In this document: one piece after another, positions 43,820 through 53,060 of the stretch
Numbering within the stretch: the first letter of the stretch is position 1
Layout: the number at the start of each line of letters is the position of its first letter
DNA from: Kutzneria chonburiensis
GTDB taxonomy: Bacteria; Actinomycetota; Actinomycetes; Mycobacteriales; Pseudonocardiaceae
Direction of reading: 5' to 3'
NCBI RefSeq assembly: GCF_028622115.1
Contig: NZ_CP097263.1
Coordinates: forward strand, 4,526,001-4,590,000
DNA: 64,000 bases
Translations under genes and position numbers: made by a program
Notes under the pieces: generated by a model
Seen by the model: the letters and a program-made list of their open reading frames with translations, nothing else
What the model was told of the DNA's origin: nothing
The model's database searches: none

Positions 43820-45768
43820 CAGTGCTGCTCCACTCTCACCTGGTGCTCATAGGAAAAGACGAGGCTGCACGGGTCGAGCTCGATCCGCTGGCTCTCCCCC
43901 TCGCGCACGCCGGTGACCGGATTGGCCCCGAACAGGCGCACGTCCTCGACCATGTCGACGCCACGAACCCGTTGCAGCAGACCGAAGATCTCGCCGGACG
44001 CGACGGGACGGCCGAAGGGCCAGCCGGTGCCGTCGGGACCGCCGCTGATCGGATTCAGGTACGCGTACAACGCGGCCAAGGCGTCGGTGCGGATGCGAGT
44101 GGTGTCGACGCGAGGACGGGCGACCAAGCGCGTGACGACGGTGATGCCCCGGTAGCGCGGCGGCTCGACGAGCACCCGCGTCCCGATGAGACGAACCTCG
44201 TCGAGGTGCTCGGCGATCCGCTGGAGCATACCCTCCTCGGGTACCAGCTCCCCCAGCTTGATCCCGCCCTCCTCGGACGCCGCCGGCACGACGAGCACCC
44301 GGACCGCCCCGGCCTGCACGTCGTCCTCGCCGGCGGTGACGCACCGGACCCGGGCCAGTTCGGGCGCGATCTCCCGCACGATGGCCTCGTAGTCCTCGGC
44401 CGTCACGGCCCGGCTGCGCGTGCGCAGCAGGATCGGTCCGCGGGCCTTGGCCTCGTCGATGGTCTCGGCGTCCACGCCGCCCTTGGCGAAGTCCAGGTTC
44501 TCCACCCGGTCCACGAACGGGATCGACGACTTCAGGGTGCGAATGGTGCCGCGCCCCACGTTGCCGTGCCGGCCGCCGCCGGTGGCGTAGCGCCGAATCC
44601 GCACGGTCTCGCCGGCGGCCGGCACGGCGCCGTGCTGGCGGACGCTGCCGTCGACGTCACGGACGGCCGGCCCGAATGACACCGTGCCGGCGACCTCGTC
44701 GAGCAGGTAGTGCCGGTCGGTGGGCCCGCTCCACGCGAAACCACTGACCGGACGCCACTCCTGCCACCCGTCATCCGAACTGACCTCGACGACCGGCGTG
44801 GCCACGCCTCCCAGCAGCGGGGCCCGGGAGGTGTGGAACTGCTGTCCGGCAACGCCTTCGGTCATGCCGAGCAGCTCGACGTCGACGATCTCGGCGTGGA
44901 TGGCCTCCACGGTGCCGCCGACGGTCGATGCCGACAGGCCCATGATCACGGGCGAGTCACTGTAGGTCGGGAACTCGGCCGGCACGGCGATCACCCTGGC
45001 GCGCAACCAGCCCGCCCGCTGTCCAACCAGGACAGACGCCTCGTGGTCGTCCGGCACGTGCACCAGCACACCGCCGGCCTTGTTCAGCGCGGCGGTGCCG
45101 TCGCTGCTGACCAGGCACTCGGTCCAGCCGTTGCCGGTCCACGCCTCCCACACCAGCGGCGGCTGCTCGGGATGCACGCCGACACCTTCGACGTGGCAGT
45201 CGAAGTCCAGCCGCACCACGCACGACGGCACCGGATCGGTCAGCCCGACCAGCAGCACGTCGTCCACCTGCGGCGCGGGACTGAAAGCACCGAAGTGCCT
45301 CCCCAGCTTGAGTTCCTCGGTCCGCTCGACCGGCGCATCGTCCGAAGTGGACTGTGTCGCCACCTGGCTCAGAGCACACGGCACGATCTGGAGATCGCGG
45401 CGCGTGCTGAACAGGATCGAGTCCTCAAGGTCGGTACGCGGCGTGGCGACACTGGTTCCCATGGCCACGCCGACCGAGGTGATCGCCGGCGCGGACAGCC
45501 AGAAGGTCACCGGCACCTCGGCCGGTGTGGCCGGGATCAGCCGCAGGCCGATCATGTCGAGGAACTTGACGTACAGCCGGTCCGGCACCTGGTTGAGGCG
45601 GAACAGCAGCTGGTCGGTCATGTACGCGAAGGTCTCGATCAGCGTCACGCCCGGGTCGGACACGTTGTGGTCCGTCCACTCCGGACAGCGGCGCATCACC
45701 ATGCGCTTGGCGTCGTCCACCAGGTCCTGGAACCGGCGGTCGTCGAGGTTGGGCACCGGCAGCGCCAT
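43819..45768 (-). CDS. Baseplate J-like wedge protein (Cis11-type)
   Basis: 649 residues. The N-terminus (DRRFQDLVDDAKRMVMRRCPEW, then DPGVTLIETFAYMTDQLLFRLNQVP) and the central DEAKARGPILLRTRSRAVTAEDYEAI are the signatures of the putative baseplate assembly protein family related to gpJ and T4 gp6. It builds the wedge ring around the spike. Start overlaps the gp25 stop by one base. Confidence 0.9.
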   Translation of the reverse strand: MALPVPNLDDRRFQDLVDDAKRMVMRRCPEWTDHNVSDPGVTLIETFAYMTDQLLFRLNQVPDRLYVKFLDMIGLRLIPATPAEVPVTFWLSAPAITSVGVAMGTSVATPRTDLEDSILFSTRRDLQIVPCALSQVATQSTSDDAPVERTEELKLGRHFGAFSPAPQVDDVLLVGLTDPVPSCVVRLDFDCHVEGVGVHPEQPPLVWEAWTGNGWTECLVSSDGTAALNKAGGVLVHVPDDHEASVLVGQRAGWLRARVIAVPAEFPTYSDSPVIMGLSASTVGGTVEAIHAEIVDVELLGMTEGVAGQQFHTSRAPLLGGVATPVVEVSSDDGWQEWRPVSGFAWSGPTDRHYLLDEVAGTVSFGPAVRDVDGSVRQHGAVPAAGETVRIRRYATGGGRHGNVGRGTIRTLKSSIPFVDRVENLDFAKGGVDAETIDEAKARGPILLRTRSRAVTAEDYEAIVREIAPELARVRCVTAGEDDVQAGAVRVLVVPAASEEGGIKLGELVPEEGMLQRIAEHLDEVRLIGTRVLVEPPRYRGITVVTRLVARPRVDTTRIRTDALAALYAYLNPISGGPDGTGWPFGRPVASGEIFGLLQRVRGVDMVEDVRLFGANPVTGVREGESQRIELDPCSLVFSYEHQVRVEQH

Positions 45769-46178
45769 CAGTAGTCACTCCCGTCCTCGGGGATGGTGTA
45801 GAACGGGAACACCAGGTTGCGGCGGTCGTTGGTGTGCTTGATCCGGTAGCTGATGTCGATGTACAGCACGCTGCGGTCGTCCCGGTCCGGCCGCACGTCG
45901 ACCAGCTCGATGTCGACCCGCGCCTCCCAGCGCAGCAGCGCGTTGCGGACCTCCTCGGCCAGCTCGGCCGCGGTGGCGGCGTCGGCCGGCCGGAACACGA
46001 AGTCCCGCAGCCGGCTGCCGAACGCCGGCCGCATCGGCCGCTCGCCGGGATAGGTGGCCAGGATCAGCCGCATGGCCTGCTCCAGCTCCACCTCGCGGCG
46101 GACCAGCTCGATGCCGCCGCGCGGCGACACGTTCAGCGGGAACGCCCACCCGGCGCCGACGAAGTCCTGTGACACCAC
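45768..46178 (-). CDS. gp25-like baseplate protein (Cis9-type)
   Basis: 136 residues, GTG start with AAGAGG upstream. GPW/gp25 domain: RREVELEQAMRLILATYPGERPMRPAFGSRLRDFVF is its conserved core (cited in part), including the E-x-x-R type segment that starts the sheath in related systems. It joins baseplate to sheath and tube. Confidence 0.9.
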   Translation of the reverse strand: MVSQDFVGAGWAFPLNVSPRGGIELVRREVELEQAMRLILATYPGERPMRPAFGSRLRDFVFRPADAATAAELAEEVRNALLRWEARVDIELVDVRPDRDDRSVLYIDISYRIKHTNDRRNLVFPFYTIPEDGSDY

Positions 46179-46187
46179 TGCCTCTTC

Positions 46188-48122
46188 TCAGTTCAGCTTG
46201 ATCATCTGGCCCGACACCTCGACCAGGGCCGGGCTGGAGATCTTCACGCCGGCCTGGCCGGACAGCTCCAGCTGGCCGTCGCTGGTCAGCTTGAGCCCGC
46301 CGGCGCCGGCCTTGATCTCGATCTTTCCCGCGCCGGAGCAGTCGATGGTCAGCGTGCCGGCCGGGGTGCGGCTGGCCGGCGGGGCCGGTTTGCACGTCAG
46401 CGTGACCGTGCCGCCGACCTGGTCGATGGCCAGCCCGAGGTTGCCGTCGCCGGTGCCGAGCGTGATCGACGACGTGGTCGGCGGCGCGGCCCCCGGCGGT
46501 CCCGGCGGCAGCTCGTCCTGGAACTGCAGGGTGTTGCCGGCCGGCGAGGTGATGGCGCGCTTGACCACCGCGCCGGAGCCGTTGACCGCCGAGCTCAGCG
46601 GCTCGAAGGACGTGTTGTCGTTGATCAGCCCGCCGATCACGTACGGCCGCCGCGGGTCGCCGAACTCGAAGCCCAGCAACACTTCGTCGCCGACCTCGGG
46701 CACGAACACCAGCCCGCTGCGGCGGCCGGCGCCGAGCTGCACGACCCGGGCCCAGTCGGACTCGTAGTTGGGCGACAGCCACGGCAGCGCGACCTTGACC
46801 TTGCCCTTGTTGTCCTGGTCGTTGGCGTTGGTGACCACCCCGCAGACCAGCCCGGACAGGCCCGGATGTTGTTGCCCGGAGCCGGAAGCGAGCTTGAACA
46901 GCGACCGGTCCTGCCGTCCGGAGACGTAGAACTTCGTGTGGTAGCCGCCCTCGGCCGGGTCGAAGACGTGCTTGGCGTTGGTGACGGTCCAGCTGCCGGC
47001 GAACTGCTTGGGCACGGCGGCCACGGTCACCTTGACACCGGCCTGGATGCGGGGATCGCCGACGGCGGTGCCCTCGGCTTCGGCGAAAGTGCTGGAGATG
47101 TGGTCCGCCAAGCCTTTCGCCGCTTCCTCGGCCGCCGAGTCGGCGTCCGATCCGGTCGCGAGTGGACGGTCGACGACCACGTAAGCCGTGTTGCTGGGCG
47201 AGGAACCGAAGTCGATGCGCGGCAGGCCGGGGATCGGCGGCAGGGCCGGCAGGTGCGGCAGCGGCGGCAGCAGGCCGTCGGTGAAGGAGTTGGCCAGCTG
47301 CGCCGGCTCCTCGCCGTCGATCTGCGCGGTGCCGGTGGACGCCGACGCGGAGCCGACGGCCACCCGCGCGGACTTGGCGTCCCACACCCGGACCTCCACG
47401 TCCGGCGTGATGTTGGCGGCCGAGATCCGGGGCAGGAAGGTGGTCAGGTTGTCCTTGAACGTCAAGGTCGGTCCGGCGCCGATACCGACGGCGGAGGCCA
47501 GCGTGTCGAGCAGCCCGCCGCCGCTGGGCTGGCCCGACGCCTTGCGGAAGAAGAACTCCCCGCCGACAACGCCGGTCTCGTAGCCGATCTCCCTTGCCCG
47601 CGCGACCAGGAACTCCCAATCGGTCTGGGCGACCTGGGCGATGTGCGTGTGGGTGGTGCCGGACTCCTCGATCGTGCCCGGTTCGAGCCCGGCGTGGCTG
47701 GCCACCTGCCGGGCGATGTCGGAGTCCTTCATGTTGAGGAACGTCCGGGTGCGGCGGGCCCGCTGCAACCGGTGCGCCTTCTCGTAGCCGCGGATCACGG
47801 TGTAGATCACGGCATCGGCGCAGATGGCCTCGATCGCCGTGACCTCGCCCTTGATCAACGACGTGGTCGTGGTGGACGTGGCGTCGCCGGCCAGGATCTC
47901 CACGGCGGTGCCGATGGACAGCCCGGCGTCGTCGGTGACCGTGCCGGACTCGTCGATGAAGGTCAGCTCGAACATGTCCGGCAGGTGCAGGTGGGTGTCG
48001 ACGAGTGCCCGCACGAGCTTGCTCTGCACCAGCGGGGACAACGGCATCCCCATGATCGCGCCGATCTTGACGGTCGGCCACACCATGGCGGTGGCCTGCC
48101 CGAGCAGGCCGCCGGGCATCAT
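46188..48122 (-). CDS. VgrG-like spike protein (Cis8-type)
   Basis: 644 residues. N-terminal gp27-like domains (about 1-380, HLPDMFELTFIDESG ... VIRGYEKAHRLQRARRTRTFLN), a gp5 OB-fold (GKVKVALPWLSPNYESDWARVVQ; VFVPEVGDEVLLGFEFGDPRRPYVIGGL) and a C-terminal beta-helix tail. It forms the trimeric spike onto which the PAAR tip sits. ATG 48122 overlaps the LysM gene stop. Confidence 0.92.
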   Translation of the reverse strand: MMPGGLLGQATAMVWPTVKIGAIMGMPLSPLVQSKLVRALVDTHLHLPDMFELTFIDESGTVTDDAGLSIGTAVEILAGDATSTTTTSLIKGEVTAIEAICADAVIYTVIRGYEKAHRLQRARRTRTFLNMKDSDIARQVASHAGLEPGTIEESGTTHTHIAQVAQTDWEFLVARAREIGYETGVVGGEFFFRKASGQPSGGGLLDTLASAVGIGAGPTLTFKDNLTTFLPRISAANITPDVEVRVWDAKSARVAVGSASASTGTAQIDGEEPAQLANSFTDGLLPPLPHLPALPPIPGLPRIDFGSSPSNTAYVVVDRPLATGSDADSAAEEAAKGLADHISSTFAEAEGTAVGDPRIQAGVKVTVAAVPKQFAGSWTVTNAKHVFDPAEGGYHTKFYVSGRQDRSLFKLASGSGQQHPGLSGLVCGVVTNANDQDNKGKVKVALPWLSPNYESDWARVVQLGAGRRSGLVFVPEVGDEVLLGFEFGDPRRPYVIGGLINDNTSFEPLSSAVNGSGAVVKRAITSPAGNTLQFQDELPPGPPGAAPPTTSSITLGTGDGNLGLAIDQVGGTVTLTCKPAPPASRTPAGTLTIDCSGAGKIEIKAGAGGLKLTSDGQLELSGQAGVKISSPALVEVSGQMIKLN

Positions 48123-48907
48123 CGCCGGCCCCCGGACGTCAGCTCGTCGCCGTTGGGCAGGTAGACGGTGGTGCCGGGGCGCAGCCGCGTCGGGTCGTCG
48201 ATGCCGTTGACCTCGGCGATCCGTCGCCACAGCGCGGGCGTGCCGTAGTTGGCAGTGGCGATGGACTGCAGGGTCTCGCCGGCGCCGACGGTGTGCGTGC
48301 GCCGGCCGGGCTGGCCGCCGGAGGTCGGGTTCATCGGCAGGCTGCCGAGCAGGCTCGGCACCTCCTGCATGGTCAGGTTCAGCGTCGCCCGGATGGGGAT
48401 GCCGGCCGAGGTGAACCGCTCGTAGACGACCTTGCAGCTGGTCAGCCGCACGCTGTACATGAAGCCGACCATCGGCGGACCCCACTGGAAGGTCAGCACC
48501 GGCGGCTCGGTGGTCAGGTTGACGCCGGCCAGCGCGGCGACCATGCCGACCAGGTTGAGCGCGCTGCCCGGGGCCATCCAGCCCAGCAGGGTGTCGCAGC
48601 GCATCTTGGTGGTCATGCCCTCGAACTTGATGTCGGACACGACGATCTGGGCGTTGCGGACGTTGTTGGCGGACGAGGCGTTGCTGCTGCCGTTGGTCGC
48701 GGTCGGCGTCGAGCGGTTGCTGTACGTGCTCTGCCGGGACATCTCGATCTTCTTGGGATTGAAGTCGAACGACACCAGGCCGAAGTTGGCCGGGTCGGTG
48801 CAGCGCAGCTGCGCCGGCACGCGCGCGCCGGCCAGCATGGCGGCGCCGATGGCCGCGCCGGCGGCGATGTCGGCCGCGGCGGCGACCGCACCCAGTGCTC
48901 CGGTCAT
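48119..48907 (-). CDS. LysM-domain tube-hub protein (Cis7-type)
   Basis: 262 residues. The N-terminal tube-like domain (FNPKKIEMSRQS, then FQWGPPMVGFMYSVRLTSCKV) is followed by a C-terminal LysM (about 207-255, RRTHTVGAGETLQSIATANYG ... LRPGTTVYLPNG). This pairing is characteristic of the Afp7/Pvc7 protein between tube and spike in eCIS and of phage T4 gp53-like functions. Start overlaps the previous gene's stop. Confidence 0.88.
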   Translation of the reverse strand: MTGALGAVAAAADIAAGAAIGAAMLAGARVPAQLRCTDPANFGLVSFDFNPKKIEMSRQSTYSNRSTPTATNGSSNASSANNVRNAQIVVSDIKFEGMTTKMRCDTLLGWMAPGSALNLVGMVAALAGVNLTTEPPVLTFQWGPPMVGFMYSVRLTSCKVVYERFTSAGIPIRATLNLTMQEVPSLLGSLPMNPTSGGQPGRRTHTVGAGETLQSIATANYGTPALWRRIAEVNGIDDPTRLRPGTTVYLPNGDELTSGGRR

Positions 48908-49356
48908 AGGAACCCCTCATGCACGAGTTGCAGGCTTTCGATGGCCACGCCGAGCGTGCGGGCGTCCAGCTCGGGACCGTCCCACTTGCTCGGGTAGACG
49001 TTGCGCAGCGACCAGCTGGCCACCTTGATCGCCTGGGAGTCGTACAGCGTGATCTGCGCGGTGCCCCCGCCGCCGCTGGAGTTGGCGTTCACCCAGCTGT
49101 GCGCCTTGCCGCTGAGCCAGGCCTGCACGCGGGGCGTGTCCTGCGAGTTCATCGCCCGCTGCAAGGTGATCGGCTGGTACTCGATCTGCCCCGGCAGGTA
49201 GGTGACGTGCTGGTAGTTGCCGCCCTCCAGCCAGGGCTCCGGCTTGAAGTCCACGCTCAGGCCCGAGCAGCGGGCCCAGCCGCCGAGGTCGACGCCGTCG
49301 ACGGTGACGTGGAAACGGGTGACGAGGCCGAGCATCGCGGCCGTGCTCATCGCCAT
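48904..49356 (-). CDS. Tube-like protein (gp19 family), eCIS
   Basis: 150 residues, T4-like tail-tube fold: VTRFHVTVDGVDLGGWARCSGLSVDFKPEPW at the N-terminus and SWSLRNVYPSKWDGPELDA ... IESLQLVHEGFL at the C-terminus (shown in parts). One of three related tube-type genes in the operon; the variants usually form the tube-base rings. ATG 49356 or 49350. Confidence 0.87.
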   Translation of the reverse strand: MAMSTAAMLGLVTRFHVTVDGVDLGGWARCSGLSVDFKPEPWLEGGNYQHVTYLPGQIEYQPITLQRAMNSQDTPRVQAWLSGKAHSWVNANSSGGGGTAQITLYDSQAIKVASWSLRNVYPSKWDGPELDARTLGVAIESLQLVHEGFL

Positions 49357-49359
49357 GGC

Positions 49360-49824
49360 TCAGCCCTGGTACGTGACGTCGTCGTCGAGGAAGCCCTCGT
49401 GCACCAGCTCCAGCGTCTCGATGGCCACGTTGCTGCCGCCGGCCTCGAAGTTGGCGATGGACCACTTGGCCGGCATCGCGTTCTTCAGGTGCCAGTCCAG
49501 CACCTTCTTGGTCGACGAGTCGTACAGCGTGACCTGGATCTCCTGGTTGGCCTGGTTGTGGAAGGAGGTCTTGCTCAGCCAGTCCTTGACCTTCTTGGAG
49601 TCGCCCTCGGACGCGGCCCGTGACAGCCGGACGTGGCTGTACTTGGTGTTGCCCGGGAAGAACCAGCGCTGGTTGCCGCCGTCGCCGGCCCGGTAGTCGG
49701 CGATGTCCCAGGTCACGTCCAGGCCCTCGGCCTTGGTCCAGCTGCCGAGGTCGTGGTCGCCCGGCGTCACCTTGACGGTGAACCGGTTCGCGAGGCCGAT
49801 CACCGACTGGTCGTTGAGTGGCAT
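49360..49824 (-). CDS. Tube-like protein (gp19 family), eCIS
   Basis: 154 residues, paralogue of the neighbouring tube gene: NRFTVKVTPGDHDLGSWTKAEGLDVTW and WHLKNAMPAKWSIANFEAGG ... IETLELVHEGFL (parts). AGGGGAGAA precedes the ATG. Probably a tube initiator or tube ring protein. Confidence 0.87.
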   Translation of the reverse strand: MPLNDQSVIGLANRFTVKVTPGDHDLGSWTKAEGLDVTWDIADYRAGDGGNQRWFFPGNTKYSHVRLSRAASEGDSKKVKDWLSKTSFHNQANQEIQVTLYDSSTKKVLDWHLKNAMPAKWSIANFEAGGSNVAIETLELVHEGFLDDDVTYQG

Positions 49825-49834
49825 GACTTCTCCC

Positions 49835-51886
49835 CTATCGGTAATCGCTCAGCTGGCCGGACCGTTCCCGGTCGACCAGCAGCTCCATGCGCAGCCGGCT
49901 GCGCAGGCGGCTGTAGAGCCGGGCGGACAGCTCCTCCAGGTCGAGATCGTTGATGTCGACGTGGTGGTGGGCCGGCGCGGCGCCAGTGGTCTCGGCGTGG
50001 TCGGCGCTGTGCGTCCCGGTGGTCTGGGACTGCGGCCGTTGGCTCTGTGCCTGGGTTTGCGTGCCCTGGCCCTGCTGCGTCTGGTCGTGGTGCTGCTCGG
50101 TGGTGCGGTGCAGGTGCTGGCCGTGCCGGGTCAGCCGGCCGAGCACCGCGGCCTCCAGGTAGCCGGCGGTGGGATCCGGCTCGGGCTCCTGGTCCTGTTG
50201 CTGCTGCGGGGTTCCGGTGCCCGGTGTTCCGGTACCCTGCGCCGTGCCCTGGGTCGACTGCGGCTGAACCGCTGTCGCGGTGGTCTGCGACAACGGTCCC
50301 TGCTGCGTCTGGGTTGTCTGGTGGCTGCCCGGCGGCGCCACTGGCGCATGTCGGGCGTGCGATGGTCGCAACCGCGACAACACCGCCGCTTCGAGATAGC
50401 CGGCGGTCGGATCGGACTGATCTTGTTGTTGCTGTTGGTCCTGCTGTTGCTGTTGTTGGGTCTGCCCTTGCGCCGGCAATCCGAGGGCGCGGCGTTGTTG
50501 CGCGGTGAGCGACGGGTTCGACCATTCCTGTTGCACGACGCGACGGGCGGTGTCGGTGGCCACCCGGTCGACCTCCTCGCGCACCCGGGCGTCGATCACC
50601 TGCTGGTGCTCGGACGAGGACGGAGCCGTCGTCGTCGCGGGGGTCGAGATGGGGTCGAGCTGCGTGTAAGACCCTAACCCGGGCATGGGTGTTACCCGCG
50701 GCGAGTGAATCAACGGCTGCGGGGCCGGCGCGGACGACTCGCCGGCGTAGAAGCGTTCCACGGCAACGGCTTCCGCCTCCAGGGCCTGGCCGTGCTCGGA
50801 CGACGGCGACGGCAGCGACAGCCCGAGGGTGCGCTGCTGCACGGCGTGCACGAGCTCGTGGGCGATGAGGCCACGGGCCTTGGGCGAGGTGACCGGGCCG
50901 GCCTCGTCGGGCAGGTGGACCTTGCCGTCACGGGTGAACGCGCGGGCGCCGTGCGAGCGGGCCTCGGCCGACACGGCCTTTCCGCGCACCACCGGCACAT
51001 CGGCGACATCCACGTTGTGGGTCTGCCGCAGCGAGGCGGCGAGCTCGGTCGGCACCGACTCGTGGATCAGCGGCGGCGGCTCGTCGGCAACGGGGTCGGC
51101 AACCGGGGCCGCGATCGGGGAAACGACCGGCAGGACAACGGGTTCGACGACCGCGGGACCGGCGGTGGCCGGAGCCGGGACAGGAGCTGGGATCAGAGCC
51201 GGGGCTGGGGCAGGCTCCTCAGGAGCCGGCTCCTCCTCGACGGAAGCCTGGTGCTGCGCCGGGGAGATCGGCGCGCCCAGCCCGAGCCGTCGACTCTGGG
51301 CCAGGTTGGCCCGGCGCTCCGGCTTCGGGCGCACCACCGGGGCGGGCGGCGGCGGGGGCGTCTCCATGATGGGCAATAGCAGAGGCAACGGCTGGGGCAG
51401 GTCCGGGATGCCCGGCTCGTCGTTCTGCGGCATGGCCCATGGCGGCGGGCTGTAGCGCAGCCAGGCCGGGGCCCGGTGCGGCACCCTTGGCTCGCGGGGC
51501 TCTTCGACGCGCTGTTCGTCCACATAGGTCAGTGGCTCGGGCTCCGGCGGCTGCGGCAGCACGACCGCCCGGCGGGTCAGCGGCCGGTGCACGACCTCCG
51601 CGGCGGCCCGGTCGAACTGCACCGGCTTGATCACGGAGGCGATGCCCTGCACCGAACCACGCAGTGGCGCGTCGCTGGCCGGCAACGGCTCGCGCCGTCC
51701 GGGCAGCGGCGGCAGCACCGGGGCCGGCCCGATCACCACCGGGGCCTTGCTGGAAAACGTGCCGGGCAGGGGGGACAGCGCCGTCCACTCGCGCGCCTGC
51801 GGCCGCTCGGCCGCCACCGGCTCGGCGGCGGCCGAAGCCACCGCCGGGTCGGTGTCGGCAGTCCGCTTGCGGAACGGCCAGCGCAT
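49835..51886 (-). CDS. DUF4157 eCIS-associated protein
   Basis: 683 residues. Long Pro/Ala-rich disordered N-terminal half, then the DUF4157 domain (about 305-385: ARSHGARAFTRDGKVHLP, and ARGLIAHELVHAVQQR with a HExxH-like HELVH). A Gln-rich tail carries two copies of DPTAGYLEAAVLxRL and a C-terminal amphipathic helix (LEELSARLYSRLRSRLRMEL). DUF4157 is strongly associated with eCIS loci and precedes known effectors, so it may be a loading or effector protein. ATG 51886 follows AGGGGAGGGG. Confidence 0.85.
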   Translation of the reverse strand: MRWPFRKRTADTDPAVASAAAEPVAAERPQAREWTALSPLPGTFSSKAPVVIGPAPVLPPLPGRREPLPASDAPLRGSVQGIASVIKPVQFDRAAAEVVHRPLTRRAVVLPQPPEPEPLTYVDEQRVEEPREPRVPHRAPAWLRYSPPPWAMPQNDEPGIPDLPQPLPLLLPIMETPPPPPAPVVRPKPERRANLAQSRRLGLGAPISPAQHQASVEEEPAPEEPAPAPALIPAPVPAPATAGPAVVEPVVLPVVSPIAAPVADPVADEPPPLIHESVPTELAASLRQTHNVDVADVPVVRGKAVSAEARSHGARAFTRDGKVHLPDEAGPVTSPKARGLIAHELVHAVQQRTLGLSLPSPSSEHGQALEAEAVAVERFYAGESSAPAPQPLIHSPRVTPMPGLGSYTQLDPISTPATTTAPSSSEHQQVIDARVREEVDRVATDTARRVVQQEWSNPSLTAQQRRALGLPAQGQTQQQQQQDQQQQQDQSDPTAGYLEAAVLSRLRPSHARHAPVAPPGSHQTTQTQQGPLSQTTATAVQPQSTQGTAQGTGTPGTGTPQQQQDQEPEPDPTAGYLEAAVLGRLTRHGQHLHRTTEQHHDQTQQGQGTQTQAQSQRPQSQTTGTHSADHAETTGAAPAHHHVDINDLDLEELSARLYSRLRSRLRMELLVDRERSGQLSDYR

Positions 51887-52008
51887 ATCGCCCCTCCCCT
51901 TCGTCACATCTCGTTACTGCCTTGCCGTTCGGAACGGACCATTCCACAACTCGGAGTTGTGGAACGGTCCGTTCACAGCTTGCCCATCCGGCGGGATGTG
52001 ACTGTGGG

Positions 52009-52191
52009 TCACATCTCGGACTGGTCGGCCAGCTGGGTGTGGATCTTGCCGATCTCGGTGATCATGCGTTCCCGCACCGGGTGCTCGAGGTCGAGAATCG
52101 AGTCGAAGGTCCAGTGCAGGTAGTAGGCCACGTACGCGACTTCCTCCCAGATCCGGTCAGCCGCGCACGTCAGGATCCCCCGGCGCATCAC
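52009..52191 (-). CDS. Small eCIS protein, DUF6760-like
   Basis: 60 residues. The segment IWEEVAYVAYYLHWTFDSILDLEHPVRERMI is typical of the small phage-tail-like DUF6760 proteins beside gp26-type genes; homologues in phages act as tail assembly factors next to the tape measure. Its 5' part overlaps the preceding gene by 35 bp, suggesting translational coupling. Confidence 0.75.
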   Translation of the reverse strand: MMRRGILTCAADRIWEEVAYVAYYLHWTFDSILDLEHPVRERMITEIGKIHTQLADQSEM

Positions 52192-52558
52192 CGGCGATGT
52201 CGACCCCGAAGTCCTTGCCGCAGTGCGGGCAGCTGACGGCGACCTCGGTGTGGCCGTCCTGGTTGATGCGCCGGTACAGGTCCTGGAGGAAAGCCAGGTC
52301 CGAGGCGAACAGGTTCTCGATGACGAACGTGTCCACAGCGGACAGATCGCCGAGCTCGGTGACCGTGCGCTCCAGCAGAAGCACCGTGAGGTACGCGGGG
52401 TTCTGCTTGGAGCGCTGGTCGGCCTGCGTGGTGATCTCGTCGCGGGCCGTGGCCAGCCGCATGATCCCGTTGCGGTGCACCCGGCCGTTCTCGTCCACGT
52501 AGCCGCGGGGCAGCGTGAACGGGTACTCCGTGCGCAAGGTCTCCTGCACTGCGGTCAT
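52157..52558 (-). CDS. gp26-like tail assembly/baseplate protein, eCIS
   Basis: 133 residues. EYPFTLPRGYVDENGRVHRNGIMRLATARDEI (in part) is the family signature of T4 gp26-like or tail-assembly proteins found between tube and tape-measure genes. The C-terminus holds a CPHCG motif, half of a zinc knuckle. Start overlaps the tube gene stop (ATGA). Confidence 0.78.
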   Translation of the reverse strand: MTAVQETLRTEYPFTLPRGYVDENGRVHRNGIMRLATARDEITTQADQRSKQNPAYLTVLLLERTVTELGDLSAVDTFVIENLFASDLAFLQDLYRRINQDGHTEVAVSCPHCGKDFGVDIAGDAPGDPDVRG

Positions 52559-53016
52559 GGGGCCACTCGCTGGATGTGCTCGCAGACCAACGTCACCGTC
52601 TCCATCAGCACCTCGCTGGCGCCGGCCTTCAACGCGCCGATCTCCAGCTTGGCCGGCCACGCGTGCTCAAGGTGGTAGCGGGCCACCGGCTTGCCGTCGG
52701 TGGAGTACATCACCAGCGAGCAGCTCTTGCGGGCGGCCACGATGTCGCCGTTGAGCACGGCCTCGTGCCAGGCCCACAGCTCCATGCTGGAGTTCTTGCC
52801 CCGCTTGAGCACCAGGGTCGGCGGCTTGACCTTGCCGGGCAGCTTCTTGAGCACCACCGACTTGTCGGTGGACTCCATCAGCTCGACCGCCTCGACCTCG
52901 GTGGTGATGCCGAGCAGCTCCGCGAAGGAGGCGATCTCGTAGCCGTCGATGGTGATGGAGAAGCGGGCCGCGGTGAGCGCGTCGCTCGGTTGGTTGGGGC
53001 CGATTCCGCCAGGCAT
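52555..53016 (-). CDS. Main tube protein (Cis1-type, gp19 family)
   Basis: 153 residues. ARFSITIDGYEIASFAELLGITTEVE and YHLEHAWPAKLEIGALKAGASEVLMETVTLVCE (cited in parts) define the T4-gp19/Hcp-like tube fold. As the gene directly after the sheath it is probably the major inner-tube subunit, giving the rigid channel driven out by sheath contraction. Confidence 0.9.
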   Translation of the reverse strand: MPGGIGPNQPSDALTAARFSITIDGYEIASFAELLGITTEVEAVELMESTDKSVVLKKLPGKVKPPTLVLKRGKNSSMELWAWHEAVLNGDIVAARKSCSLVMYSTDGKPVARYHLEHAWPAKLEIGALKAGASEVLMETVTLVCEHIQRVAP

Positions 53017-53060
53017 CTTCGTGTCTCCTCAGCGTGGGATTCCTTGGGGGACGGTCGGGT

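Noticed and set aside
46188-48920. A longer VgrG-like protein starting near 48920
   Set aside because: The extra part is a shadow of the LysM hub gene; ATG 48122 overlaps the hub gene stop as in the other genes of the operon.
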